Assembly (NCBI RefSeq): GCF_042654985.1
Contig: NZ_JBHSMT010000008.1
Span: 124,001-188,000, forward strand
Source: Paraherbaspirillum soli
GTDB taxonomy: Bacteria > Pseudomonadota > Gammaproteobacteria > Burkholderiales > Burkholderiaceae_D
Direction of reading: 5' to 3'
DNA length: 64,000 nt
In this document: positions 53,552 to 62,347 of the stretch, piece by piece
Position numbering within the stretch: position 1 is the first letter of the stretch
Layout of the letters: each line of letters opens with the position of its first letter
Notes under the pieces: generated by a model
What the model was told of the DNA's origin: nothing
Database searches by the model: none
The model's input: the letters and a program-made list of their open reading frames with translations, nothing else
Position numbers and translations under genes: made by a program

Positions 53552-53878
53552 TTATGACTGCAATACCACAGGCACGCCACCCTGTTGACTGATCATCACC
53601 GATAACGCGGCAAAAAATTCGGATCCATCGCGCGTATTCAACCAGGTGTCGCCGTGCTGCCGGTAATGAAAACCGCCGGACTTTGCGGCGATCCATAATT
53701 CCTGCATCGGCGCCTGGCTGTTGACGATGATCTTGGAGCCGACAAACTCGATCTCCAGCACGTTGCCATTGCGGCTACATTCCACATCGAGATCGGTGCT
53801 ATCGCTGACCTGCTCCAGCGCCGTCTCTATCTTGCTCAAAGCAGCCTCGGCCGCGGCCAGGAATTCTGATTCCGTCAT
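53552..53878 (-). CDS. cyaY: iron donor protein CyaY (frataxin)
   Basis: A 108-residue bacterial frataxin, which binds iron and modulates Fe-S cluster assembly on IscU. The acidic first helix (MTESEFLAAAEAALSKIETAL), the strand segment NGNVLEIEF and the IAAKSGGFHY motif are typical. The start at 53878 follows GGAG; a TTG four codons upstream is unlikely. Divergent from lptM-lysA, as in many proteobacteria. Confidence 0.93.
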   Translation of the reverse strand: MTESEFLAAAEAALSKIETALEQVSDSTDLDVECSRNGNVLEIEFVGSKIIVNSQAPMQELWIAAKSGGFHYRQHGDTWLNTRDGSEFFAALSVMISQQGGVPVVLQS

Positions 53879-53919
53879 GCTACACTCCAATCCGTTTCGT
53901 TAAACAGTGATTCTAATCC

Positions 53920-54123
53920 GTGAAACCCACTTTTGATTTGCCGCGCGTCGCGATGGTTACCGCCATGCTTGCCCTGCTGACCGCCTGCGGCCAAAAAGGT
54001 CCGCTGTTCATGCCCGCAAAACTGCCGCCGCCAGCGGTCAAGACGACACCAGCAACACCCGTTAAACCCGATGTGCCGGAAACGCCGGACGCACCGGCAA
54101 CCTCACCACCTGCTACCAGATAA
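53920..54123 (+). CDS. lptM: LPS translocon maturation lipoprotein LptM (YifL-like)
   Basis: A 67-residue lipoprotein starting with GTG. Signal peptide with lipobox LTACGQKGPLF; the CGxKGPL sequence directly behind the cysteine is the hallmark of LptM, which helps the LptD/LptE outer-membrane translocon mature by promoting correct disulfides in LptD. The tail is proline- and threonine-rich. It sits between cyaY and lysA, the conserved context, 11 bases before lysA. Confidence 0.85.
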   Translation: MKPTFDLPRVAMVTAMLALLTACGQKGPLFMPAKLPPPAVKTTPATPVKPDVPETPDAPATSPPATR

Positions 54124-54134
54124 TTGGCTTTCCT

Positions 54135-55418
54135 ATGTCGTATTTTTCGTACAAGAATGGCGTCCTGCACGCTGAAAACGTTGCACTGAGTGCTATTGCC
54201 CAACAGTTCGGCAGCCCCACTTACGTCTATTCCAAGGCCGCACTGGTCGAACATTTTTCCGCCTATCACGATACCTGCAAGCTGCATGGCCGCGACGACA
54301 CCGGCGCAATGATCTGCTATTCGGTCAAATCCAACTCGAACCTGGCAGTCCTGCAATTGCTGAACCAGCTCGGCTCCGGTTTCGACATAGTCTCGGGTGG
54401 CGAATTATTGCGCGTAATCGCAGCCGGCGGCGATCCTCGCAAGGTGATTTTTTCCGGCGTCGGTAAATCCCGGGACGAAATGCGACTGGCACTATCGCAC
54501 GATATTTTTTGCTTCAACGTTGAATCGATTCCCGAGTTGCATCGGCTTAACGAGGTGGCCGGCGCAATGGGCAAGCGCGCCGCCATTTCACTACGCGTCA
54601 ACCCGAACGTCGATGCCAAGACCCATCCGTATATCTCGACCGGCCTCAAGGAAAACAAATTCGGCGTCGCCTACGACGAAGCGCTGGCTTGCTACCGCAC
54701 CGCTGCGAGCCTGCCGCATATCGAGGTGGTCGGGATCGACTGCCATATCGGTTCGCAATTGCTGGACGATGCACCGTTGCTGGAAGCACTCGACAAGGTG
54801 ATCGAGCTGATCGACCAGTTGCACAGCGAAGGAATTCAGCTGCACCACCTGGATATCGGCGGCGGCATCGGCATCACTTACGACGATGAAAAGCCGGTTG
54901 CCATCACCGACTATCTGGGCCGCTTGTTTGCCCGTGTCGACGCCTGGCGTCAGCAAAAATACCAGGGTGCGCCGATCAAGGTGATGTTTGAACCGGGCCG
55001 TTCCATCGTCGGCAATGCCGGCATCCTGCTGACCGAAGTCCAATACCTGAAACACTCTGCGGCGAAAAATTTCGCGGTGGTCGATGCCGCCATGAACGAC
55101 TTGATGCGGCCGGCGATGTATGAAGCGTGGCACGGCGTGCAAGCTGTGCTGCAACGCCCTACCGCCAGCCAGACCTACGACGTGGTCGGTCCGGTATGCG
55201 AATCGGGCGACTGGCTGGCGCGCTCGCGCTCGCTGGCGATCGAGCAAGGCGATTTGCTGGCGATTATGTCGGCCGGCGCCTATGGCATGACGATGGCGTC
55301 CAATTACAACACGCGCGGGCGCGCGGCCGAAGTGATGGTGGACGGTGATCAGGCGCACCTGATTCGCAAGCGCGAAAACCCGGGCGACCTGTTTGCGCTG
55401 GAATCGACCTTGGCCTGA
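54135..55418 (+). CDS. lysA: diaminopimelate decarboxylase
   Basis: A 427-residue PLP enzyme that makes L-lysine from meso-diaminopimelate. The PLP lysine is Lys65 in CYSVKSNSNL; the glycine loop HLDIGGGIGI, FEPGRSIVGNAG and the catalytic cysteine in GPVCESGDWLA are present. The start is 11 bases behind lptM, so they are likely co-transcribed. Confidence 0.97.
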   Translation: MSYFSYKNGVLHAENVALSAIAQQFGSPTYVYSKAALVEHFSAYHDTCKLHGRDDTGAMICYSVKSNSNLAVLQLLNQLGSGFDIVSGGELLRVIAAGGDPRKVIFSGVGKSRDEMRLALSHDIFCFNVESIPELHRLNEVAGAMGKRAAISLRVNPNVDAKTHPYISTGLKENKFGVAYDEALACYRTAASLPHIEVVGIDCHIGSQLLDDAPLLEALDKVIELIDQLHSEGIQLHHLDIGGGIGITYDDEKPVAITDYLGRLFARVDAWRQQKYQGAPIKVMFEPGRSIVGNAGILLTEVQYLKHSAAKNFAVVDAAMNDLMRPAMYEAWHGVQAVLQRPTASQTYDVVGPVCESGDWLARSRSLAIEQGDLLAIMSAGAYGMTMASNYNTRGRAAEVMVDGDQAHLIRKRENPGDLFALESTLA

Positions 55419-55484
55419 ACGGCGCCACCCAGCTTTTTTTAGCGGAAAAAGTTAGCTGGCGACAGCGTCGCCAGCGACACATCA

Positions 55485-55605
55485 GGGCGCCTCGAAAAAC
55501 CGTAGCGAGCGGCTCAAGGTCGGGGCGAGAAGCGCAGCCGTACAAGAGGTACGGCGAGCATCACAGCCCCGAGATTGAGCCGCGCAGTAGGTTTTCGAGG
55601 TGCCC
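55485..55605 (+). repeat. dispersed palindromic intergenic repeat, copy 5
   Basis: A 121-bp near-consensus copy (left GGGCGCCTCGAAAAACCGTA, right AGTAGGTTTTCGAGGTGCCC). It fills the space between the convergent genes lysA and ccsB and ends one base before the ccsB stop codon. Confidence 0.9.
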
Positions 55606-55606
55606 A

Positions 55607-56752
55607 TCACAATTCGCCGTAGGAATGCAAGCCGGACAGGAACATATTGACGCCGAGGAAGGCAAATGTCGTCACCAGCAAGCCGATCAGCGCCCACCAC
55701 GCAGCTACCTGACCGCGCAGTCCCTTCATCAAACGCATATGCAGCCACGCCGCATAATTGAGCCAGACGATCAGGGCCCAGGTTTCCTTCGGATCCCATG
55801 ACCAGTAACCACCCCAAGCTTCAGCCGCCCACAGCGCGCCCAGGATGGTCGCGATCGTAAAGAACGTGAAGCCGACTGCGATCGCCTTGTACATCACGTC
55901 GTCCAACACTTCCAGCGACGGCAGGCGATCGACCAGATAGCCGTGCGACTTCAGCAGATACGCCACCGACACCATGGCCGCCAGCGAGAAGGTGCCGTAG
56001 CCGATAAAGTTTGCCGGCACATGGATTTTCATCCACCAGCTTTGCAATGCCGGCACCAGCGGTTGAATTTCCGCGGCGTCGCGCGACACCATGTACCACA
56101 GCAAGAACCCGACCGCGGCCGAAATCACCAGCAGCACGAAAGCGCCTAGCTGGCGGGTGCCGTAGTGATGTTCGTAATACAGGTAAAACAAGGCCGTGAT
56201 CAGGCTGAACAGGACAAATACTTCGTACAGGTTGGAGATCGGTATATGGCCGATATCGGCGCCGATCAGGTAGGACTCGTACCAGCGCACCAGCATGCCG
56301 GTAAAGCCCATCACCACCGCAGCCCAGCACAACTTGGAACCGATCGATGCGCCAAATCCGGAACGCGTAATCAATCCGCCCCAGAAAAATAGCGTCGACA
56401 GGAAAAACAGCGTGCTCATCCACAGGATCGCGGACTGGCTGGAGAGCATATATTTCAGGAAAAATTTCTGGTTGGCCATCTCGAGCGCACCGCCGTACAT
56501 GGCAATCGCCGACAACGACAATACTGCGAGCAATGCGATCAGCCAGCGCACCGACTTCCAGTGCCAGCCGAGCCAGGCGAAGGTCGGGGCCGCCAGCACC
56601 AGTACCGCCTTTTCGTAATAATCCATGTGCGCGCCGTAGCGCGTCAGCGCGAACAACGAGGCCGCCACCAGCGCCACCGCGTACAGCCAGTCCAACACCG
56701 ACAGGCGCTTGAAAAAGCCGTTCGGGGGCGAATAAGTTTGCGTCAGTTCCAT
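55607..56752 (-). CDS. ccsB: cytochrome c biogenesis protein, CcsA/ResC type (system II heme handling)
   Basis: A 381-residue integral membrane protein with about eight helices. The heme-binding tryptophan-rich WWD motif is present as WGGYWSWDPKETWAL near residue 310. Together with ResB it transports heme and joins it to apocytochromes c in the periplasm. The start at 56752 (MELTQTY) is preceded by GGAGA. Naming differs between schemes (CcsB, CcsA, ResC). It lies 107 bases downstream of resB. Confidence 0.92.
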   Translation of the reverse strand: MELTQTYSPPNGFFKRLSVLDWLYAVALVAASLFALTRYGAHMDYYEKAVLVLAAPTFAWLGWHWKSVRWLIALLAVLSLSAIAMYGGALEMANQKFFLKYMLSSQSAILWMSTLFFLSTLFFWGGLITRSGFGASIGSKLCWAAVVMGFTGMLVRWYESYLIGADIGHIPISNLYEVFVLFSLITALFYLYYEHHYGTRQLGAFVLLVISAAVGFLLWYMVSRDAAEIQPLVPALQSWWMKIHVPANFIGYGTFSLAAMVSVAYLLKSHGYLVDRLPSLEVLDDVMYKAIAVGFTFFTIATILGALWAAEAWGGYWSWDPKETWALIVWLNYAAWLHMRLMKGLRGQVAAWWALIGLLVTTFAFLGVNMFLSGLHSYGEL

Positions 56753-56859
56753 ATTTTCTCCGTATCGTTCTTTAGCAGCGCCGGTGGCGTGCACTGGAAC
56801 TCATGTTGTTGCTTGCATGTCGTGGATGACGTCTGCACATCGTTGCACGCCAGTTCGAT

Positions 56860-58989
56860 TTAAGTTTCTGATTGCATCAATTGCGTTCGCAACACTTCAA
56901 ATTCTTTCTGGAAGTCTAGCGTCTTGCGCTGCGAGCTCATCGCCATCAGCGCATGCGACTGCCCATCCGCATCCTTGCCGGGCCGGATCCACACCCACAC
57001 CCGGCGCTCACGCACATACAGCATCGAGAACACTCCTAATACCAGTAGCAGGCAGCCCAGATAAACCACTTTTTTACCGGGTGAACGAGTGACCTGGAAT
57101 ACCGACGCCTTGATTTCGTCAAAGCCGGTCATTTGCAGATACACAGGCGCATTATAAAAGTTTGCATCCGACATCGCATTGGTGCTCAGCTGCAAAAAGC
57201 GCGCGTGTTTGTCGTCGCTGGGCACTTCTTTCAGGCCGTCTTTCTGACGCGCCACTTGCCACAAATCCCACATGCCGCCGTCGAGAATTTTCATGAAAAT
57301 ATCGGCAGCCTTTTCCTGTTCTTGCGGCGGCACCCGCGCCAGGAAGTTGGAAATCGCCACGTATCCGCCCTGCTTGCCGTCACCCGCGAACAATGACAAA
57401 CCCTTGATCGCGGATTGCTGCAACTGCGTGCGCAACAGTTCGATGCCGTCGCGACTTGCGGGCAGCGCACGTTGCGCATAACGCTGCGCCGCCATGCTGC
57501 GCAACTCCGGATTCATCAATGCCGCGCGCAGCCGCATCCACTCTTCAACCGAGTCGTTGTCGTCCGCCGGAATACGCAAATAGCGGAACGGTTCATCCGG
57601 CATATCCCGGACGCCGGCCAGGAATACATACGCATCGCCAACCTTGATTGGCTGCATGTAGTTGCTGAATTCACGCGCCTGGCCGGTCTTGTCGCGCAGC
57701 TTGTATTGCACGCTGGGCCCGACATTTTTCAAGTCTTTCTTATTGGCGCTTTTGGCGCCGGAACCCAGGTGCTCGCTCAGATCGTCCGACAGGCGTTGAT
57801 GCAGACTCTTGGCCTTGGTGACGGCCCGCAAATCATCCCCAGCCTGCGCCATATTCTCCACATTAAATGGACGGAAGCCAGACCATTCAATCGTATAGTC
57901 GGTATTGCCGGCCAACGGCGTTGAGCCATTCACTTCGCCGGATAGCGGGAAGCTTGCCTGATTGGCCCCGACCATCGGATACGCGCTCAATTTCAGCTTG
58001 CTGCCGCCGTCTTCGAAGCTCGACTGGTAAACCGCAATTCCCTTGTAAATCAGCGGTTGATTGACTTTAATCGTGGCAGGGAAAGTCTCCCCGCTGACGT
58101 TGTCCCGGATCACGACTTCGCTGGCGAACAGCTTCGGCATGCCGGTGCTATAGAAGTCGATAATGAATTTCTTCAGCTGAATGGTGAACGGCAAATCCTG
58201 GATCAGCACACCGTCTTTCTGCGGGATGATCGCCGTGCTGCTGGCCGAACCTTCGGGGATCAGGGTGTTGCCGCGGAAAGTCGGATTGCCGAGACCGAGG
58301 CGATGTTCTGCCGGGATTTCGGCAATGATGCCGTTGCCGTTAAAAGGCGTTTTGCCATAAATCCATTGCTGTACGCGAATCGGCAAATCGGAATCGAGCA
58401 GACCGCCGAGACATATGATCACGATCGCACTGTGCGCGAAAATATAGCCCCACTTGTTGGCCGCGCCCTGCTTGGCGGTAATCAAGGTGGCATCGTCTTT
58501 GGCGACGATCTTGGTCTTGTAGCCTTTGGCCGCAATCCGCGCCGCCAATTGCTGTGTCAGCACAGCCGGCGCGGTGATCGAGGTCCACTCGGCCTTGTGA
58601 TGAAAGTTGCGCAATGATTGCTCGCGCACATGTTCGCGCCAGCTGCGCATGTCTTTCAGCATCTTTGGCGCATTGCGGATAATGCACAGCGAGGTGGACG
58701 CGACCAGAAACGTCATGATCAACAGGAACCACCACGACGAATACACGGCGTACAAACCCAGCTTGCCGAACACTTCAAACCAGAATGGGCCGAACTGATT
58801 AACGTAATTCGGCATCGGCTCATTTTGCTTGAGCACGGTACCGATGATCGATGCAATCGCAATGATCGTCAGCAAACTGATGGCGAAGCGCATCGACGAC
58901 AGCAACTCGACGGCATCGGCCAGCCAGCGACGATTTGTCTTCAACTCAATTCCTGCAGTACTGGTGCTGTCACTGTTATTTGTCCGCAT
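56860..58989 (-). CDS. resB: cytochrome c biogenesis protein ResB
   Basis: A 709-residue membrane protein, partner of the CcsA/ResC type protein in system II. It has three N-terminal membrane helices (first at about 32-55, SMRFAISLLTIIAIASIIGT), a large periplasmic domain and a fourth helix near the end (VVYLGCLLLVLGVFSMLYVR). It delivers reduced heme and apocytochrome for ligation. Upstream on the same strand is cytochrome c4, a natural client. Confidence 0.93.
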   Translation of the reverse strand: MRTNNSDSTSTAGIELKTNRRWLADAVELLSSMRFAISLLTIIAIASIIGTVLKQNEPMPNYVNQFGPFWFEVFGKLGLYAVYSSWWFLLIMTFLVASTSLCIIRNAPKMLKDMRSWREHVREQSLRNFHHKAEWTSITAPAVLTQQLAARIAAKGYKTKIVAKDDATLITAKQGAANKWGYIFAHSAIVIICLGGLLDSDLPIRVQQWIYGKTPFNGNGIIAEIPAEHRLGLGNPTFRGNTLIPEGSASSTAIIPQKDGVLIQDLPFTIQLKKFIIDFYSTGMPKLFASEVVIRDNVSGETFPATIKVNQPLIYKGIAVYQSSFEDGGSKLKLSAYPMVGANQASFPLSGEVNGSTPLAGNTDYTIEWSGFRPFNVENMAQAGDDLRAVTKAKSLHQRLSDDLSEHLGSGAKSANKKDLKNVGPSVQYKLRDKTGQAREFSNYMQPIKVGDAYVFLAGVRDMPDEPFRYLRIPADDNDSVEEWMRLRAALMNPELRSMAAQRYAQRALPASRDGIELLRTQLQQSAIKGLSLFAGDGKQGGYVAISNFLARVPPQEQEKAADIFMKILDGGMWDLWQVARQKDGLKEVPSDDKHARFLQLSTNAMSDANFYNAPVYLQMTGFDEIKASVFQVTRSPGKKVVYLGCLLLVLGVFSMLYVRERRVWVWIRPGKDADGQSHALMAMSSQRKTLDFQKEFEVLRTQLMQSET

Positions 58990-59005
58990 AGCAAGTTGGT
59001 CTTTT

Positions 59006-59035
59006 AAAAGAAAAAGGGGCGGCCTAGGCCACCCC
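59006..59035 (-). terminator. intrinsic terminator of the cytochrome c4 gene
   Basis: On the minus strand GGGGTGGCC pairs with GGCCGCCCC (one wobble) around TA, followed by TTTTTCTTTT. It lies between the cytochrome c4 stop and the resB start, so resB needs read-through or its own promoter. Confidence 0.8.
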
Positions 59036-59061
59036 CTGAATGCATGAATTGACTATTGGCG

Positions 59062-59727
59062 TTACTTCAATCCGGCGATGTAATCGGCAACCGCCTTCAT
59101 TTCATCAGCGGACATGCGTCTGGCGATGGCATCCATTTGCGGGCTGTTCTTACGTGTGCGGTTGTCGAAGTTGGCCAACTCGGCAACCGTGTAGTCCTGA
59201 TGCTGGCCGCCAATGCGTGGGAATTGGTTCGGGATGCCGGCGCCGGTCGGACCATGGCAAGCGGCGCAGGCGGGGACATTCTTCTCTGCGATACCGGCAC
59301 GGTAAATTCTCTTGCCCAGGGCCAGCGTATCCTTGTTTTTTGCTGCGCCCGGTTTGGGTGCTTGCGCTTCCAGATAGGCCGCGATGTTTTTCATTTCATC
59401 GTCGGTCAAGACCTTGGCCAACGGCGACATGATCGGATTGCTGCGATCGGCGCCTTTGAAATCGGTTAATTGCTTGTGGATGTATGCACTGTGCTGACCG
59501 GCCAGTTTCGGGTTTTGGCTGATGGTGGATGCACCGGCTGCGCCATGGCAGGAAACGCAGGCGGTAATATTGCGGGCCGCGTCGCCACTGGTATAGAGCG
59601 CTTCGCCTTTGGCTGGATCTGCTTTGGCAGCTCCGGCTTTTGGATCTTCGGCTGCATGAGCAACAGAAGCAAACGCCAGCATTGCGGCGAACAAGGATTT
59701 TGCTATTGGAAAAAACGCACGGTTCAT
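59062..59727 (-). CDS. diheme cytochrome c4
   Basis: A 221-residue periplasmic cytochrome. A signal peptide (1-25, ending AHA) is followed by two homologous domains with heme motifs CVSCH and CAACH, each with a downstream methionine ligand candidate (NPIMSPLAK; SPQMDAIARRM). It passes electrons to terminal oxidases. Its two hemes would be attached by the ResB/CcsB system encoded just downstream. Confidence 0.93.
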   Translation of the reverse strand: MNRAFFPIAKSLFAAMLAFASVAHAAEDPKAGAAKADPAKGEALYTSGDAARNITACVSCHGAAGASTISQNPKLAGQHSAYIHKQLTDFKGADRSNPIMSPLAKVLTDDEMKNIAAYLEAQAPKPGAAKNKDTLALGKRIYRAGIAEKNVPACAACHGPTGAGIPNQFPRIGGQHQDYTVAELANFDNRTRKNSPQMDAIARRMSADEMKAVADYIAGLK

Positions 59728-59798
59728 TCACACACCCTGAGACTAAATTATTGAAATTCTGCCCTAATGGCGACGGTATTATTGCCGGCACTTCCACT

Positions 59799-59920
59799 GG
59801 ACACCTCGGAAAACCTACTGCGCGTCCCAATCTCGGAGCTGTGATGCTCGCCGTACCTCAGTACGACTGCGCTTCTCGCCCCGACCTTGGGTCGCTCGCT
59901 ACGGTTTTTCGAGGTGCCCC
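59799..59920 (-). repeat. dispersed palindromic intergenic repeat, copy 6
   Basis: A 122-bp copy in reverse orientation: it begins GGACACCTCGGAAAACCTAC, has the inner inverted repeat GCCGTACCTCAGTACGACTGC, and ends CTACGGTTTTTCGAGGTGCC. It lies between the divergent genes for cytochrome c4 and EngB. The rest of 59728-60065 shows nothing else. Confidence 0.88.
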
Positions 59921-60065
59921 CACTATGTCTGCGTATGACGAAAACCCTGAGGCCACTTCATCGACATGCCCCGCATAGCTCGGTACTGCTACAAGACATA
60001 ACCCCTTATTGTACAATAGCTTTCCGGCATTTTTGTCTTCCCCTACTGCATTTTCTGCTCACTCC

Positions 60066-60773
60066 ATGTCCCTACTTTGGCAAGCCCGCTTCTTTACTAC
60101 GGTCAACCACCTTCGCGACTTGCCAACATTGCAAGTTCCCGAAATAGCTTTCGCCGGCCGTTCCAACGCTGGCAAATCGACCGCCATCAATCTGCTGTGC
60201 AATCAAAAAAAGCTGGCATTTGCGTCCAAAACACCGGGCCGCACGCAACACATCAATTACTTTTCGATTGGCGGCGCGCATGTCGGCCAGCATCGCAAGG
60301 ATGAAACCAAGGTCGATGAAATCCGCTCGATGCTGGTCGACTTGCCCGGCTATGGCTACGCGGAAGTGTCCGGCTCCGCCAAACTGCATTGGCAAGCATT
60401 GCTCGGTGACTATGTTCGCCGCAGACAGCAATTGGCCGCACTGATCCTGATCGTGGACTCGCGCCGGCCTTTCACCGAACTCGATGTCCAGATGGTCGAA
60501 TGGTTTGCTCCCACCGGAAAACCGATTCACTGCATCCTGAGCAAGTCCGACAAGTTAAATCGCAACGACGCCACCAATGCATTGCGCCAGGCGCGCACCT
60601 TCCTGGCGAGTTATGTCGATGAAAACAACCAGCCGCTGCCATTCACCGCACAATTATTTTCGGCATTGAATCGCAATGGATTGGAAGAAGCCAATGAACG
60701 TATTCTGGCGCTGGCCGGCCTGGCAACCCCGGATGATGCGGGTAGCGATGCGGCAGTTGATCCGGAAAAATAG
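60066..60773 (+). CDS. engB: ribosome biogenesis GTP-binding protein EngB (YihA/YsxC)
   Basis: A 235-residue essential GTPase of large-subunit assembly. G1 motif GRSNAGKST (31-39), G3 DLPGYGYA and G4 SKSDKL are present. The start at 60066 (MSLLWQARFF) matches the family N-terminus; an in-frame ATG 19 codons upstream adds an unrelated extension. The C-terminal 15 residues are acidic and non-conserved. Confidence 0.93.
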   Translation: MSLLWQARFFTTVNHLRDLPTLQVPEIAFAGRSNAGKSTAINLLCNQKKLAFASKTPGRTQHINYFSIGGAHVGQHRKDETKVDEIRSMLVDLPGYGYAEVSGSAKLHWQALLGDYVRRRQQLAALILIVDSRRPFTELDVQMVEWFAPTGKPIHCILSKSDKLNRNDATNALRQARTFLASYVDENNQPLPFTAQLFSALNRNGLEEANERILALAGLATPDDAGSDAAVDPEK

Positions 60774-60834
60774 TAGAGAGGAAACTGGCGAGCAAGCACG
60801 GCAATGCGTACGTCAGAATGCTCAGGCATAAATC

Positions 60835-60986
60835 AAAAAGGCCCTGGAGAAAGGGGAATATCTCCAGGGCACAATGCCTTATCACTAGAAGCGATACGGC
60901 CCCGCTCAGGGAGGAAAGCGGGAGGCGAATAATGCACCTATTGCTAGGAGATGGACTACGCCGAAAAAGTTCACGTTTTTTTATGA
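60835..60986 (-). ncRNA. candidate small RNA antisense to the engB-hemB gap, with CCUCC loop
   Basis: Both flanking genes read on the plus strand, but an intrinsic terminator points the other way: GCCCTGGAGA/TCTCCAGGGC (60841-60850 with 60861-60870) followed on the minus strand by CTTTTT. Upstream on the minus strand lies a hairpin CCCGCT/AGCGGG (60901-60922) whose loop is UUCCUCCCUG, a perfect anti-Shine-Dalgarno type sequence, and two more pyrimidine stretches (CATCTCCTAG, GCCTCCCGC). A -10 box GATAAT (60998-60993) would start a transcript of about 150 bases. Boundaries and existence are inferred. Confidence 0.5.
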
Positions 60987-61140
60987 TTTTTTATTATCCG
61001 CAAAAATATCATCGAACAATCTGCTCAAGATCGACAGTGAACGAACCGCGGTCCGCCGCACATCCTCCGAAATATTGAACGCGCGATACAATCCTGAGCA
61101 AGTTGCAACGACCCACTCACCCCCCATCTCTGACAACGAT

Positions 61141-62154
61141 ATGCCACGCTCACAAAACACCGCCAGATACCCTGCAATTCGCATGCGCCGTATGCGCAAA
61201 GATGCATTTTCGCGCGCAATGATGCGCGAGAACACCGTGACCACCGCCGACCTGATTTATCCGGTGTTTATACTGGACGGCAAAAATCAGCGCGAAAAAG
61301 TAAGCTCGATGCCCGGCGTCGAACGCGTGTCGATCGACTTGCTGCTGAACGTCGCGGAAGAATGTGTCGCACTGGGCATCCCGGTCATCGCGTTATTTCC
61401 GGTGATAAATCCATCGCTGAAAACCCCGGACGGGATTGAAGCGACCAATCCAAAAGGCTTGATCCCGCGCGCGGTGCGCGAGTTGAAACTGCGCTTCCCG
61501 GAACTCGGTGTGTTGACCGACGTTGCCCTCGACCCATACACCAGCCACGGCCAGGACGGCGTACTGGATGCCGACGGTTACGTACTCAACGACGAGACCT
61601 GTGCAATCCTGGTCAAGCAGGCGCTGGCTCAGGCCGAAGCCGGCGTCGATATCGTGGCGCCGTCCGACATGATGGATGGCCGCATCGGCGCCATCCGCGC
61701 CGCACTGGAATCGCATCAATATATTTACACCCGCATCATGGCGTATTCCGCCAAGTACGCATCGGCTTTCTACGGCCCTTTCCGCGACGCCGTCGGCTCA
61801 TCCGCGACGCTTGGCAAAAGCAATAAAAACACCTATCAAATGGATCCCGCCAACAGCAACGAAGCGCTGCACGAAGTCGCGCTCGATCTGGCGGAAGGCG
61901 CCGATATGGTGATGGTCAAGCCGGGCATGCCTTACCTGGATATCGTGCGCCGGGTGAAGGATGAATTCAAAGTGCCGACCTTTGCCTACCAGGTCAGCGG
62001 CGAATACGCGATGATCAAGGCGGCGGCGCAAAATGGCTGGCTGGATCACGACAAAACCATGATGGAAGCCATGCTCGCATTCAAGCGCGCCGGCGCCGAC
62101 GGCGTGCTGACTTATTTTGCGCTGGACATCGCCCGCCACTTGAAGAAGGTCTGA
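61141..62154 (+). CDS. hemB: delta-aminolevulinic acid dehydratase (porphobilinogen synthase)
   Basis: A 337-residue enzyme joining two 5-aminolevulinate molecules into porphobilinogen for heme. The Schiff-base lysines are Lys205 (YSAKYASAF) and Lys260 (MVMVKPGMPY). The metal loop DVALDPYTSHGQDG (127-140) has Asp and Ala where zinc enzymes have three Cys, so it belongs to the magnesium-dependent type. The start at 61141 gives the normal family length; an in-frame ATG 22 codons upstream adds an unrelated extension. Confidence 0.95.
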   Translation: MPRSQNTARYPAIRMRRMRKDAFSRAMMRENTVTTADLIYPVFILDGKNQREKVSSMPGVERVSIDLLLNVAEECVALGIPVIALFPVINPSLKTPDGIEATNPKGLIPRAVRELKLRFPELGVLTDVALDPYTSHGQDGVLDADGYVLNDETCAILVKQALAQAEAGVDIVAPSDMMDGRIGAIRAALESHQYIYTRIMAYSAKYASAFYGPFRDAVGSSATLGKSNKNTYQMDPANSNEALHEVALDLAEGADMVMVKPGMPYLDIVRRVKDEFKVPTFAYQVSGEYAMIKAAAQNGWLDHDKTMMEAMLAFKRAGADGVLTYFALDIARHLKKV

Positions 62155-62161
62155 TAAAACA

Positions 62162-62193
62162 AGCAGGCGGATCCGCGAGATCCGCCTGCTTTG
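62162..62193 (+). terminator. hairpin terminator after hemB
   Basis: A perfect 12-bp stem, AGCAGGCGGATC (62162-62173) with GATCCGCCTGCT (62179-62190), loop CGCGA, followed by only a short TT. It begins 7 bases after the hemB stop codon. Confidence 0.7.
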
Positions 62194-62347
62194 CCCCCCT
62201 CCCCGCCTAGCCCTGCCTGGAATCGATCCAGCGTCCGCATCCAGGCTAGTTGCCCATGCGCAAAAATGCCCCCGCTTTTTCTTGCACTCTCGGTTACCAT
62301 TCAAACCAATAACGACCGATCGCATGCAATGCGACAAGGAGACCTTC

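Noticed and set aside
60818..61078. Plus-strand frame of 86 codons between engB and hemB
   Set aside because: The purine-rich AGGAG stretches that make it look translated are better explained as the complement of the CCUCC loops of the minus-strand RNA candidate.
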